In this document: piece by piece, positions 53,978 to 62,441 of the stretch
Numbering within the stretch: the stretch's first letter is position 1
How the letters are laid out: every line of letters begins with the position of its first letter
DNA from: Sphingopyxis sp. H050
GTDB lineage: Bacteria > Pseudomonadota > Alphaproteobacteria > Sphingomonadales > Sphingomonadaceae
Direction of reading: 5' to 3'
Length of the DNA stretch: 64,000 bases
Assembly (NCBI RefSeq): GCF_001468265.1
Contig: NZ_LNRZ01000003.1
Span: 310,001-374,000, forward strand
Notes under the pieces: generated by a model
What the model was told of the DNA's origin: nothing
What the model saw: the letters and a program-made list of their open reading frames with translations, nothing else
The model's database searches: none
Translations under genes and position numbers: made by a program

Positions 53978-54427
53978 ATGCTTAGCTACCGTTCTCCAAA
54001 TCTTCTGTGGCTTATGGCCGGAATAGCGCTCACGCTGAGTATTGGCGCTTGGCTTCTACTAGGCGAAACGCCGGTGGCATGGGCACAGATCGTCATTGCA
54101 TTTGCTGTGGGGGTCGAAGCGTCGACATCTCAGACAGCAGCACAAATTGGAGCAATGTATTTTGATCAGGACAGCGACGAAGTCGAACGCCGGGTATACA
54201 GCCCACGCGGGGCATTGTTCCGATGCTGCTATCTAGGTTGTTTCGGCGCTGCGGCTGTCCTCTTAGGACGCGGCGGCTACAATCTCTTGCCAGACAATTT
54301 CTGGGCAGTTGCGTTCATCCTTGGGCCCATTCTGCTCTATTATCTTTGGGCTGGGGCGAGTTACGTGAATTCGATCTCTCACCTAGCTCGTCGAGAGAGT
54401 TGGCAGCGTCAAAAATTACGCGGCTGA
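53978..54427 (+). CDS. Hypothetical membrane protein
   Basis: A 149-residue protein with about four predicted helices (LLWLMAGIALTLSIGAWLLL, AQIVIAFAVGVEAS, LGCFGAAAVLLG, FWAVAFILGPILLYYLWAG) and a charged middle section FDQDSDEVERRVYSPRGALF. The frame is open further upstream, but that part consists of repeats; the ATG at 53978 is the first sensible start although its ribosome site is poor. Codon use is less GC-biased than neighbours, hinting at acquisition. No family recognised. Confidence 0.6.
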   Translation: MLSYRSPNLLWLMAGIALTLSIGAWLLLGETPVAWAQIVIAFAVGVEASTSQTAAQIGAMYFDQDSDEVERRVYSPRGALFRCCYLGCFGAAAVLLGRGGYNLLPDNFWAVAFILGPILLYYLWAGASYVNSISHLARRESWQRQKLRG

Positions 54428-54508
54428 TGTCCGCTTCCCAACCCATTTGCGTCGTTGGCCACCGATATGGATGCAATGACCGCAAACGACCGATAGCGGG
54501 CGTTAACT
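54428..54508. repeat. Dispersed repeat, second copy
   Basis: TGTCCGCTTCCCAACCC at the left and AAACGACCGATAGCGGGCGT at the right, matching 53702-53776 in order and spacing. It separates the two small membrane-protein genes. Confidence 0.75.
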
Positions 54509-54547
54509 AGTCGGTGCAAAAGGTTTGAGGCGTTGCTGGAGTTTGTA

Positions 54548-54742
54548 ATGGGGAAGAATCAAAGCAAGTCGACTCTTTCATGGGCAAGCAGGCATAGTTC
54601 CGCGTTGACCTTGCATGGCATCTGGCTTGCTGCGGGCGTTTACGCATGGGGCAGCTTTCCCTTCCTGCTATGGTCATATGCCGCTTGCTGGGTGGCGTTC
54701 GGCATATTCTTGTTGGGTCGACGGTTGATCGCAGGAGCCTGA
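54548..54742 (+). CDS. Hypothetical small membrane protein
   Basis: A 64-residue frame with GGAG at good distance from the ATG at 54548. It has a polar start (MGKNQSKSTLSWASRHSS) and two hydrophobic stretches (LHGIWLAAGVYAWGSFPFLL and YAACWVAFGIFLLG) with a basic end. No family recognised; may be a remnant gene of the repeat-rich patch. Confidence 0.5.
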   Translation: MGKNQSKSTLSWASRHSSALTLHGIWLAAGVYAWGSFPFLLWSYAACWVAFGIFLLGRRLIAGA

Positions 54743-54780
54743 GCGGCTCGTCCGCTCCTCACCCCAAAGCCGACGCCCCC

Positions 54781-56370
54781 CTAATGTCCCATATCGGCCG
54801 CTGACGCCTTCGGCCCACCCGCCTTTGGCGAGCGCAGCAGCAGTACCAGCGGCACCGACGCCAGCGTCACCCACATCATCACCCAGAAATTGTCGACATA
54901 GGCGACCATCGCCGCCTGCCGGTTGATTTCGGCATTGATCATCGCCATCGCGGTGTCGCCGACGATGCCGAAGCGATCGGCGGTCGACGCGTCGAGCAGG
55001 CTCGTCGAGCTGTTGGTGACATGCGCCGCAAGGTCTTCGTGGCTGGTCTGGATATTCGCGCCGAGCAGCGTGGTCACGACCGAAATGCCGACCGAGGCGC
55101 CGATGCTGCGGAACAGGTTGAGCAGGCTCGACCCGTCGGTGCGATATTGCGGTGCGATCGTCGCGAACGCCATGGTGTTGAGCGGAATGAACACCAGCCC
55201 CATGCCGAGCCCCTGGATCAGCCCGCTGACGATCACGGGCCGCATCCCCATCTCCAGCGACCAGTGGCTCATCTGCCAGAGCGAATAAGAGGCGATGGCG
55301 AGGCCGGTGCCGACCATCCAGCGCGCATCGACCTTGCCCAGCAATTGCCCTGCCACCCACATGCTGACGAGAATGCCGATCCCGCGGATCGCCAGCACGA
55401 CGCCGGTATCGATCACCGGCCAGCCGAACAGATTCTGCAGCATCGGCGGCAGCAGCGCCATCGAGGCGAACATCACGACGCCGATCACGACCATGAAGAA
55501 CATGGCGGTGATGAGGTTACGGTCGGCGAGCATCTTGCGGTTGAACAGCGTGTCGCCGTGCGACGTCGCCAGATGGACCCCGAACATCCACAGGCAGGAC
55601 AGGGCCACGCCGAACTCGATCCAGATTTCGATGCTGTCGAACCAGTCCTCATGCGCGCCGCGGTCGAGCATCAGCTGCAGCGCGGCGAGGCCGAGCGCGA
55701 GCATCGAGAAGCCGAACAGGTCGAACCGGCGGTCGGTCCTGCGCGTCGCGGGCAGCAGCGCCCACATCATCGCGAGCGTCAGCAGGCCGACCGGCAGGTT
55801 GACGTAGAAGACCCAGCGCCAGTTCGCGCTTTCGGTCAGCCAGCCACCGAAGATGGGGCCCAGAATCGGGCCGATCATGATCCCCATCGCCCAGATCGAC
55901 ATCGCGCGCGCGTGCCGCGCGGGCGGGTTGATGTCGAGCATGACCGATTGCGACAGCGGGCCGATGAAGGCCGCGAAAATGCCCTGAAGGAAACGGAACA
56001 CGACCATCTGCTCGAGCGACTGCGCGGCGCCGCACGCCATCGACGCGACGATGAAGCCCGCGACGGCGACAAGGAACAGTTCGCGGCGCCCGATGCGGTC
56101 GGCAAGCCAGCCGGTGATCGGCATCGCGACCGCGCTTGCCAGGATATAGCTGGTGAGAACCCAGGTGACGGTCTCGTTCGTCGCGCCGAGCGCCGACTGC
56201 ATGTGCGGGATGGCGACGTTGGCGATCGTCGTGTCGAGGATCTGCATGATCGACGCGCCCATCACCGCGATGGTCAGGAGGCCGCGATAGCGGACGCGCT
56301 CGTGCAGGGGGACGCTGTCGTCGACCGGCGCGGCTGTGGCGGGCTGGCCGCGAAAGGCGTTGCTTGCCAC
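54781..56370 (-). CDS. emrB: DHA2-family multidrug efflux MFS transporter, EmrB-like
   Basis: Fourteen-helix MFS exporter, about 529 residues, EmrB/QacA type. Motif words LTSYILASAVAMPITGWLAD, RIGRRELF and the motif-C-like GPILGPIFGGWL are visible. The start is taken as GTG at 56370, two bases after the emrA stop; no ATG exists between it and the first membrane helix. Together with EmrA and an outer-membrane TolC-like channel (not in the window) it should expel hydrophobic drugs. Confidence 0.93.
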   Translation of the reverse strand: MASNAFRGQPATAAPVDDSVPLHERVRYRGLLTIAVMGASIMQILDTTIANVAIPHMQSALGATNETVTWVLTSYILASAVAMPITGWLADRIGRRELFLVAVAGFIVASMACGAAQSLEQMVVFRFLQGIFAAFIGPLSQSVMLDINPPARHARAMSIWAMGIMIGPILGPIFGGWLTESANWRWVFYVNLPVGLLTLAMMWALLPATRRTDRRFDLFGFSMLALGLAALQLMLDRGAHEDWFDSIEIWIEFGVALSCLWMFGVHLATSHGDTLFNRKMLADRNLITAMFFMVVIGVVMFASMALLPPMLQNLFGWPVIDTGVVLAIRGIGILVSMWVAGQLLGKVDARWMVGTGLAIASYSLWQMSHWSLEMGMRPVIVSGLIQGLGMGLVFIPLNTMAFATIAPQYRTDGSSLLNLFRSIGASVGISVVTTLLGANIQTSHEDLAAHVTNSSTSLLDASTADRFGIVGDTAMAMINAEINRQAAMVAYVDNFWVMMWVTLASVPLVLLLRSPKAGGPKASAADMGH

Positions 56371-56372
56371 CG

Positions 56373-57476
56373 CTAGCGGCCGGTGAAGACCCGCACCTCG
56401 GCGGACAGGCCGGCGATCATGTCGCGCGACGGCTTTTCGTCGAAGGCGATGCGCGCGGGGACGCGCTGCGTCACCTTGACCCAGTTGCCTGTCGCATTCT
56501 GCGCCGGCAGCACCGAAAATTCGCTGCCCGTGCCCGCGCCGATCGTCAGCACATGGCCGCGGACTTTCAGCCCCGGATAGGCGTCGAAGCGGATTTCGGC
56601 GCGCTGGCCGACGCGCATGTCGGCAAGGTCGGTTTCCTTGAAATTGGCCTCGACCCACGGATGCCCGGTGTCGACGATCGTCACCGCGGGCAGGCCTTGA
56701 ACCATCATCTGGCCGATCAGCAGACGATCGGACTGCGCGATGCGTCCCGCGCTCGGCGCCCGCACTTCGGTGCGGCCCAGATTGACCTCGGCCTGCGCCC
56801 GCTGGACCTTGGCGGCCTCGACCTGCGGATTGATGCCGCCGCCGCCGGTCGCGAGCTTCGCGCGCGCCTCGGCGGCGTCGGCCTTCGCCGCGGCGAGCTG
56901 CGCGCGCGCGAGTTCGACCGAATGCTTCGCGGCGTCATAGGCGGCCTTGGTGGTGAAGCCCTTGTCCATCAGCGCCGCCTGCCGCGCGAAATTGGACTGT
57001 GCGAACGCCAGGCTCTCTTCGGCCGCATGGATATCGACGCCCGTCGCGGCATAGCTCGCCGACAGATTGCCGACATCGACCTGGGCGGCGTCGATCGCGG
57101 CGTTCGCCTGCGCGACGGTCAGTGCATAGGGCTCGCCGTCGATGCGGAAAAGCAATTGGCCCCGCTGCACCATCTGGCCGTCCTTGACCGCGACCTCGGT
57201 GATGCGGCCACCGACTTCGGCGGCGATCGAGACCTTGTCCATCTGGACATAGGCATTGTCGGTGGAGACCGACCCGCCGCTGGTCAGCCACCAGCCGGCG
57301 CCGCCGGCGATCAGCAGCGCGGGCAGGCCGAACATCAGCAGGCGGGTGCGCCAGCTCGGCGCGGGCGCGGCTTTGGGGGCCGAATTCTCGACCGGCGGGG
57401 GCAGCGGATCGGCTTTGGGCGCGACCTTCGGCGGGGCGCTTTCGGCTTTCGGAGCGGAGGGGGAGAGCTGATCCAT
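56373..57476 (-). CDS. emrA: HlyD/EmrA-family membrane fusion protein
   Basis: Periplasmic adaptor, 367 residues. A cytoplasmic Pro/Ala-rich N-terminus is followed by one membrane helix (LLMFGLPALLIAGGAGWWL), a lipoyl/barrel-sandwich domain with VDTGHPWVEANFKETDLADM (typical EmrA), and a helical hairpin. The ATG at 57476 overlaps the marR stop (TGATG), so translation is coupled. Confidence 0.94.
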   Translation of the reverse strand: MDQLSPSAPKAESAPPKVAPKADPLPPPVENSAPKAAPAPSWRTRLLMFGLPALLIAGGAGWWLTSGGSVSTDNAYVQMDKVSIAAEVGGRITEVAVKDGQMVQRGQLLFRIDGEPYALTVAQANAAIDAAQVDVGNLSASYAATGVDIHAAEESLAFAQSNFARQAALMDKGFTTKAAYDAAKHSVELARAQLAAAKADAAEARAKLATGGGGINPQVEAAKVQRAQAEVNLGRTEVRAPSAGRIAQSDRLLIGQMMVQGLPAVTIVDTGHPWVEANFKETDLADMRVGQRAEIRFDAYPGLKVRGHVLTIGAGTGSEFSVLPAQNATGNWVKVTQRVPARIAFDEKPSRDMIAGLSAEVRVFTGR

Positions 57477-57922
57477 CAGGCGGTCTCTGTTTCTTTTTGG
57501 CATTCGCGGCGGGAGAGGTTGGCGCGGACCTTCTCGACGAGCGCCACCAGCTGTTCGCGCTCGGCAACGCTGAGGCCCTCGGTGGCTTCGTCGATGAGCT
57601 TCTCGGCGATCGGCCGCATCGCGCCGAGCATGTCACCGGCATGGGCGGTCAGATAGAGCCGCCGGGCGCGGCGGTCGGCGGGATCGGCGCGCCGCTCGAC
57701 CAGACCGGCCTCCTCCAGCCGGTCGACCATGCGCGACAGGGTGATCGGCTCGACCTCGATCAGCTCGGCGAGCGGCCCCTGCCGGATCCCCTCGTGCCGC
57801 TTCAAATAGGTGATCAACCGCCATTGCAGCGCGGTGATCCCGGTGTCGCGCGTGCGCGCGTTGAAGGCGCGGCGGAACAGCCGCGCGCTGTCGTTCAGCA
57901 AATACCCGATCGATTCGCTCAT
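57476..57922 (-). CDS. MarR family transcriptional regulator
   Basis: MarR-type regulator, 148 residues, winged helix with ITALQWRLITYLKRHEGIRQ, LAELIEVEPITLSRMVDRLE and ADPADRRARRLYLTAHA. The ATG at 57922 (MSESIGYLLNDSARLFRRAF) is the usual start; a longer frame upstream runs through the operator. It heads the marR-emrA-emrB operon and very probably represses it through the palindrome at 57931-57954. Confidence 0.95.
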   Translation of the reverse strand: MSESIGYLLNDSARLFRRAFNARTRDTGITALQWRLITYLKRHEGIRQGPLAELIEVEPITLSRMVDRLEEAGLVERRADPADRRARRLYLTAHAGDMLGAMRPIAEKLIDEATEGLSVAEREQLVALVEKVRANLSRRECQKETETA

Positions 57923-57930
57923 GGCATGCC

Positions 57931-57954
57931 ATATAATAGCTATTGCTACTATAT
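57931..57954. promoter_or_regulatory. Palindromic operator of the marR-emrAB operon
   Basis: ATATAATAGC TATT GCTACTATAT: a 10-bp inverted repeat with one mismatch, 9 bases upstream of the marR start codon. Size, AT-richness and place fit a MarR operator. Confidence 0.8.
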
Positions 57955-58057
57955 CAACTGCCCATGCGCGATATGCGCGAAGATCGACAAAATCCAATTC
58001 GGTTCAATCCCTTGCCCTACCCTTGCCGGTTGCCGTCCCGTGGGGCAGGATGGCGGC

Positions 58058-58705
58058 ATGACTCTGACCGCCGACCTCTTCTGGTCCTTTCGCTCACCCT
58101 ATTCCTATCTCTGCATCGGCCGCTATCGCGCGCTGGCGGCGAGCCATGATCTCGCGATCAACCTGCGCCCGGTCTATCCGCTGGCGATCCGCCAGCCCGA
58201 TTTCTTCGAGCGCAACCACCCCAACTGGCTGAGCTACACGATGCGCGACATGATCCGCGTCGCGCAGTTTCACGGCATCCCCTTCGGCCCACCGCGGCCC
58301 GATCCGATCGTCCAGAATGTGATGACGCGCGAGATCGCGGCCGAACAACCCTATATCTATCGCCTGACGCGACTGGGGCAGGCGGCTTCGCGGCGGGGCA
58401 AGAGTCTTGGCTTCTGCCACGAGGTCGCGCAGCTCATCTGGGGCGGGGCGCAGGACTGGCATCTTGGCGATCACCTGGCGGGCGCCGCACGGCGCGCCGG
58501 GCTGAGCCTCGCCGAACTCGACGCCGAGGCCGAGGCCGACGCCGAGACGCTCGACAACGAGATTGCGGCGAACCAGGTCGCGCTCGAGATAGCGGGGCAT
58601 TGGGGCGTGCCGACGCTCGTCTTCGACGGCGAACCCTTTTTCGGGCAGGACCGGATCGAGATGGCGAAATGGCGCATGGAGCAGAAGGGCTTGCAGGCGC
58701 GCTGA
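58058..58705 (+). CDS. 2-hydroxychromene-2-carboxylate isomerase / DsbA-like (GST kappa) protein
   Basis: A 215-residue DsbA-fold protein of the HCCA isomerase/GST-kappa family. It starts MTLTADLFWSFRSPYSYLCI, with the SPYSYL motif where glutathione binds and no CxxC. The C-terminal GHWGVPTLVFDGEPFFGQDR is typical. HCCA isomerase acts in naphthalene breakdown; no such genes are near, so another glutathione-dependent reaction is likely. The gene is divergent from marR and could share its regulator. Confidence 0.88.
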   Translation: MTLTADLFWSFRSPYSYLCIGRYRALAASHDLAINLRPVYPLAIRQPDFFERNHPNWLSYTMRDMIRVAQFHGIPFGPPRPDPIVQNVMTREIAAEQPYIYRLTRLGQAASRRGKSLGFCHEVAQLIWGGAQDWHLGDHLAGAARRAGLSLAELDAEAEADAETLDNEIAANQVALEIAGHWGVPTLVFDGEPFFGQDRIEMAKWRMEQKGLQAR

Positions 58706-58747
58706 TCGGCCTTGCCGAACGGCGCTTCGCGAGCGCATAGCCCGTGC

Positions 58748-59500
58748 ATGATGATCGAACCGCAATTATTCGAAGCGCGTGATGGTGTGCGGCTGGCGTG
58801 GCGCGAGATCGGGGAAGGGCGTTCGGTTGTCCTGCTTCACGGGCTGTTTTCGAATGCCGAGGTCAACTGGATCAAGTTCGGCACGGCGGCGCGCGTCGCC
58901 GACGCCGGCTTTCGTGTGATCATGCCCGATCTGCGCGTTCATGGATCGAGCGAGGCGCCACATGAGCCCGACCATTATCCGCCCGATGTGCTAGTGCATG
59001 ACCTTGAGGACCTGATCGCGCATCTCGACCTCACCGATTTCGATCTCGGCGGTTTTTCGCTGGGTGCGCGGACGAGCACGCGCGCGGTCGTCGCTGGCAT
59101 GAAGCCGAAGCGGCTCATCCTCGGCGGCATGGGGCTTGCCGGCCTCGCCGGCTGGGCGAAGCGCGGGCAATTCTTCCAGCGCGTGATCGCCGACTATGAG
59201 ACCGCAAAGCGCGGCGACGACACTTGGCTGTCGATCCAGTTCATGAAGACGATGAAGATCGACCGCGTTGCGGCGGGCCTGCTCCTCGACAGCTTTACCG
59301 ATACGACCCCCGACATGCTCGCCGCGCTGACGATGCCGACGTTGCTGGTCTGCGGCGAGCAGGATCAGGACAATGGATCGGCGGAGGAGTTGGCGGCGGT
59401 CTTGCCCGATGCCGTGCTGGCGACGATCCCCGGCACGCATATGTCGAGCGTCACCCAGCCCGAAATGGGTAAGGCGATCGCGGCCTTCCTGACCGCTTGA
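58748..59500 (+). CDS. Alpha/beta hydrolase
   Basis: Alpha/beta-hydrolase fold protein, 250 residues. Oxyanion motif VVLLHGLFSNAEVNW, nucleophile serine in GGFSLGARTS, acid in LLVCGEQDQDNG, histidine in PGTHMSSVTQPEMG. Two ATGs lie side by side at 58748 and 58751. It follows the DsbA-like gene by 42 bases and precedes the M2 peptidase. Substrate unknown. Confidence 0.9.
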   Translation: MMIEPQLFEARDGVRLAWREIGEGRSVVLLHGLFSNAEVNWIKFGTAARVADAGFRVIMPDLRVHGSSEAPHEPDHYPPDVLVHDLEDLIAHLDLTDFDLGGFSLGARTSTRAVVAGMKPKRLILGGMGLAGLAGWAKRGQFFQRVIADYETAKRGDDTWLSIQFMKTMKIDRVAAGLLLDSFTDTTPDMLAALTMPTLLVCGEQDQDNGSAEELAAVLPDAVLATIPGTHMSSVTQPEMGKAIAAFLTA

Positions 59501-59574
59501 CCGGGCCCGCGCCGCGGTCCAGATTGCGCGCCATCGCGCCTCCAGAGCGTGCCCCAAGTCCAGAGGATACCCCC

Positions 59575-61389
59575 ATGAAAGCCATGATATCGACGCTGTC
59601 GCTTGCCCTGTCGCTCGCGGTCGCGACCCCCGCGCTTGCGCAAGCTACCCCCACCGCCGCCGACGCCGACGCCTTCATCGCGTCAGTCGAGAAGGACCTC
59701 TTCGACTATACGGTCGAAGCCAGCCAGGTGAATTGGGTCAACGCGACCTATATCACCGAGGACACCGACGCGATGGCGGCGCGAATCAACGCGGTCGGCA
59801 CCGAAAAATCGGTCAAATATGCACTCGAAGCTGCAAAATATGCAGGGGTCGCAGGGCTCAGCGCCGATACGAAGCGCAAGCTCGAAATTCTCCGCACCGG
59901 CATCGTGCTGCCCGCGCCGACGACGCCGGGCGCCGCGACCGAGCTCAACACGATCGCGACCGACCTGCAGTCGCAGTACGGCAAGGGCCGCGGGACGCTG
60001 AACGGCAAGGAAATCTCGGGCTCGGACATCGAGGCCGAGATGGGCAATCTGAAGAACACGCCGGCGCAATTCGCCGAGATGTGGACGAGCTGGCACGACA
60101 AGGTCGGCGCGCCGATGAAGGACGATTATGCCAAGATGGTCGGCATCGCGAACGCCGGCGCGAAGGAGCTGGGTTTCGCAGACACGGGCGCGATGTGGCG
60201 CTCGGGCTACGACATGCCGCCCGAGGAATTCGCCAAGCTGACCGAGAAGATCTGGACCGACATGAAGCCGCTGTACGTCGCGCTTCACACCTATGTCCGC
60301 TGGAAGCTCAACGAGAAATATGGCGACGCGGTGCAGCCCAAGACCGGCCCGATCCGTGCCGACCTGCTCGGCAATATGTGGGCACAGGAATGGGGCAACA
60401 TTTACCCGCTCGTCGCGCCCCCGGGCACCGGCGACCTTGGCTATGATATCGGCGACCTCCTGACCGAGCAGGGCAAGGGGCCGTTCGACATGGTCAAGGC
60501 GGGGGAGAATTTCTATTCGTCGCTCGGCATGGCGCCGCTGCCCGAGACCTTCTGGAAGCGCAGCCAGTTCCTGAAGCCCGCCGACCGCGAGGTCGTCTGC
60601 CACGCCTCGGCGTGGGATATCGACAACAAGGACGATATCCGCATCAAGATGTGCATCAAGGTGAACGCCGACGACTTCATCACGATCCACCACGAGCTCG
60701 GGCACAATTATTACCAGCGCGCCTATAACAAGCAGCCGTTCCTCTATCTGAACGGCGCGAACGACGGCTTCCACGAGGCGATCGGCGATTTCGTCGCGCT
60801 GTCGATCACCCCGCAATATCTCGTCGACATCGGTCTGCTCGATAAATCGAAAGTGCCGAGCGCGGACAAGGACATCGGCCTGCTGCTGCGGCAGGCGATG
60901 GACAAGGTCGCATTCCTGCCCTTCGGCCTGCTCGTCGACCGCTGGCGCTGGGGCGTGTTCGACGGCTCGATCAAGCCCGCCGACTATAACAAGGCGTGGA
61001 CCGACCTGCGCAAGCAGTATCAGGGCATCGTCCCGCCGGGCGAACGGCCGGCGAACGCGTTCGACGCGGGCGCGAAGTTCCATATCCCGGGCAACACGCC
61101 CTACACCCGCTATTTCCTGGCGCGCGTGCTGCAGTTCCAATTCTATCAGGCGGCGTGCAAGCAGGCGGGCTGGAAGGGTCCGCTCCACCGCTGTTCCTTT
61201 TATGGCAACAAGGAGGTCGGCGCGAAGCTGAACGCGATGCTCGAAATGGGCGCGTCGAAGCCGTGGCCCGACGCGCTGCAGGCGTTCACCGGCAGCCGCG
61301 AAATGTCTGGCAAGGCGATGGCCGACTATTTCGCGCCGCTGAAGAAATGGCTTGACCAGCAGAACAAGGGCAAGCCGTCGGGCTGGTGA
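59575..61389 (+). CDS. M2 family peptidyl-dipeptidase (ACE-like), exported
   Basis: Bacterial homologue of angiotensin-converting enzyme, 604 residues. The signal peptide is MKAMISTLSLALSLAVATPA (cleavage near ALAQA). The zinc motif HHELGHNYYQ lies near 371-380 and the third ligand in FHEAIGDFVALS about 25 residues later; the chloride/substrate segments FHIPGNTPYTRYFLARVLQF are present. It removes C-terminal dipeptides, probably in the periplasm for nutrition. A terminator follows. Confidence 0.96.
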   Translation: MKAMISTLSLALSLAVATPALAQATPTAADADAFIASVEKDLFDYTVEASQVNWVNATYITEDTDAMAARINAVGTEKSVKYALEAAKYAGVAGLSADTKRKLEILRTGIVLPAPTTPGAATELNTIATDLQSQYGKGRGTLNGKEISGSDIEAEMGNLKNTPAQFAEMWTSWHDKVGAPMKDDYAKMVGIANAGAKELGFADTGAMWRSGYDMPPEEFAKLTEKIWTDMKPLYVALHTYVRWKLNEKYGDAVQPKTGPIRADLLGNMWAQEWGNIYPLVAPPGTGDLGYDIGDLLTEQGKGPFDMVKAGENFYSSLGMAPLPETFWKRSQFLKPADREVVCHASAWDIDNKDDIRIKMCIKVNADDFITIHHELGHNYYQRAYNKQPFLYLNGANDGFHEAIGDFVALSITPQYLVDIGLLDKSKVPSADKDIGLLLRQAMDKVAFLPFGLLVDRWRWGVFDGSIKPADYNKAWTDLRKQYQGIVPPGERPANAFDAGAKFHIPGNTPYTRYFLARVLQFQFYQAACKQAGWKGPLHRCSFYGNKEVGAKLNAMLEMGASKPWPDALQAFTGSREMSGKAMADYFAPLKKWLDQQNKGKPSGW

Positions 61390-61415
61390 GCCGGACCGGC
61401 AGACTGAAACCGAAG

Positions 61416-61444
61416 GGCCGGGGTGGCATCACCCCGGCCTTTTT
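61416..61444 (+). terminator. Rho-independent terminator of the M2 peptidase gene
   Basis: GGCCGGGGTG GCAT CACCCCGGCC, a perfect 10-bp stem, followed by TTTTT. It abuts the stop codon of the convergent ArsR gene. Confidence 0.93.
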
Positions 61445-61770
61445 CATTGCACCTCGATCGATTGTTTGAAACGTGCCAGCCGCGCGGTCGCGGCGGCGGC
61501 ATGCGGACCGATCCAGCGGTCGTGGATGTCCTGGATCGGCATCGCGTTGAGATGGTTCCAGCGTTCGCGACCGCGGCGTTCGGGGATCACGAGGCCGGCA
61601 TCCTCGAGCACCTTCAGATGCTGCATCACGGTGCAGCGGTCGATGTTGGCGAAGTTGCCGCACAGCGTGCCGGTGGTCAGGGGCTGGTCCTTGAGGGTGT
61701 CGAGCATCTGGCGGCGGACGTGCGATGCCAGGGCCTTGAAAACCTTATCATATTCTTCGTGGATTGACAT
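61444..61770 (-). CDS. ArsR family transcriptional regulator
   Basis: Small winged-helix regulator, 108 residues, of the ArsR type that accompanies SRPBCC genes. The helix-turn-helix words are LASHVRRQMLDTLKDQPLTT, CTVMQHLKVLEDAGLVIPER and RGRERWNHLNAMPI. There is no metal-binding cysteine pair of the arsenic type, so it probably senses something else. The ATG at 61770 lies inside a perfect palindrome shared with the divergent SRPBCC gene. Confidence 0.94.
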   Translation of the reverse strand: MSIHEEYDKVFKALASHVRRQMLDTLKDQPLTTGTLCGNFANIDRCTVMQHLKVLEDAGLVIPERRGRERWNHLNAMPIQDIHDRWIGPHAAAATARLARFKQSIEVQ

Positions 61771-61788
61771 GTTATAAATATATAACAT
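61769..61788. promoter_or_regulatory. Perfect palindrome over the ArsR start: operator
   Basis: ATGTTATA AATA TATAACAT, a perfect 8-bp inverted repeat with a 4-base spacer between the divergent ArsR and SRPBCC genes. It includes the first two bases of the ArsR start codon, so binding would block both initiation and promoter. Confidence 0.85.
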
Positions 61789-61818
61789 AATGGGACGAGA
61801 ATCAAGCGGAGCGTGGAT

Positions 61819-62301
61819 ATGGAGCTGAAGTTTCGGGTCGCGGCGCGGATCGCGAAGCCGGTGCACGAAGTGTTCGAGGCGGTCGCCGACCCCGCGCAGC
61901 TGTCGCATTATTTCACGACGGGCGGCGCCGAGGGCCGTCTGGAGACGGGGGCGACGGTGACATGGGATTTCCATGATTTCCCGGGCGCCTTTCCAGTCTA
62001 TGTGATCGAGGTGGTGCCGGACGAGAAGATCGTGCTCGAATGGCAGGCGAGCGAGGGTGAGGCGCACAATATCGAAGGCAGCGAGCCCAAGGATGCGGAC
62101 TATCGCACCCGCGTGACGATGCGCTTCACGGGCCTCGACGACGGGCGCACGCTGGTCGAGATCGCCGAGGAGGGCTGGCGCGAGAATCAGGGCGCGCTCG
62201 GCGCGTCCTATGGCAATTGCCAGGGCTGGTCGCAGATGCTGTGCGCGCTCAAGGTCTGGATCGAGCACGGGATCAATTTGCGCGAGGACATGTACAGGTA
62301 A
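61819..62301 (+). CDS. SRPBCC domain protein (AHSA1-like)
   Basis: A 160-residue START/Bet v 1-type protein of the activator-of-Hsp90-like (AHSA1) family that pairs with ArsR regulators. Words: RIAKPVHEVFEAVADPAQLS, YFTTGGAEGRL and WQASEGEAHNIEG. It may bind a hydrophobic ligand. GGAG lies 7 bases ahead of the ATG at 61819, which is preferred to the GTG 6 bases upstream. Confidence 0.88.
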   Translation: MELKFRVAARIAKPVHEVFEAVADPAQLSHYFTTGGAEGRLETGATVTWDFHDFPGAFPVYVIEVVPDEKIVLEWQASEGEAHNIEGSEPKDADYRTRVTMRFTGLDDGRTLVEIAEEGWRENQGALGASYGNCQGWSQMLCALKVWIEHGINLREDMYR

Positions 62302-62311
62302 TGGCCTGGCT

Positions 62312-62440
62312 GCCCTCACCCGCTGCGACTGGCGAGCAAGCTCGCAAGTCTCGCTGCCGACGCGAGGTCGTTCGTGCCCCCGGCACGAACTTTGATTGCC
62401 GGGGACAATCAATCCTCGCGTCCCCCCAAGGGGCGAGGGG
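62312..62440. repeat. Repeat-rich gap with hairpins
   Basis: The stretch between SRPBCC and HxlR genes holds GTTCGTGCC CCC GGCACGAAC (perfect 9-bp hairpin at 62370-62390), GCGAGCAAGCTCGC and the pair CCCTCACCCGC / GGGGCGAGGGG. No gene. Confidence 0.7.
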
Positions 62441-62441
62441 C

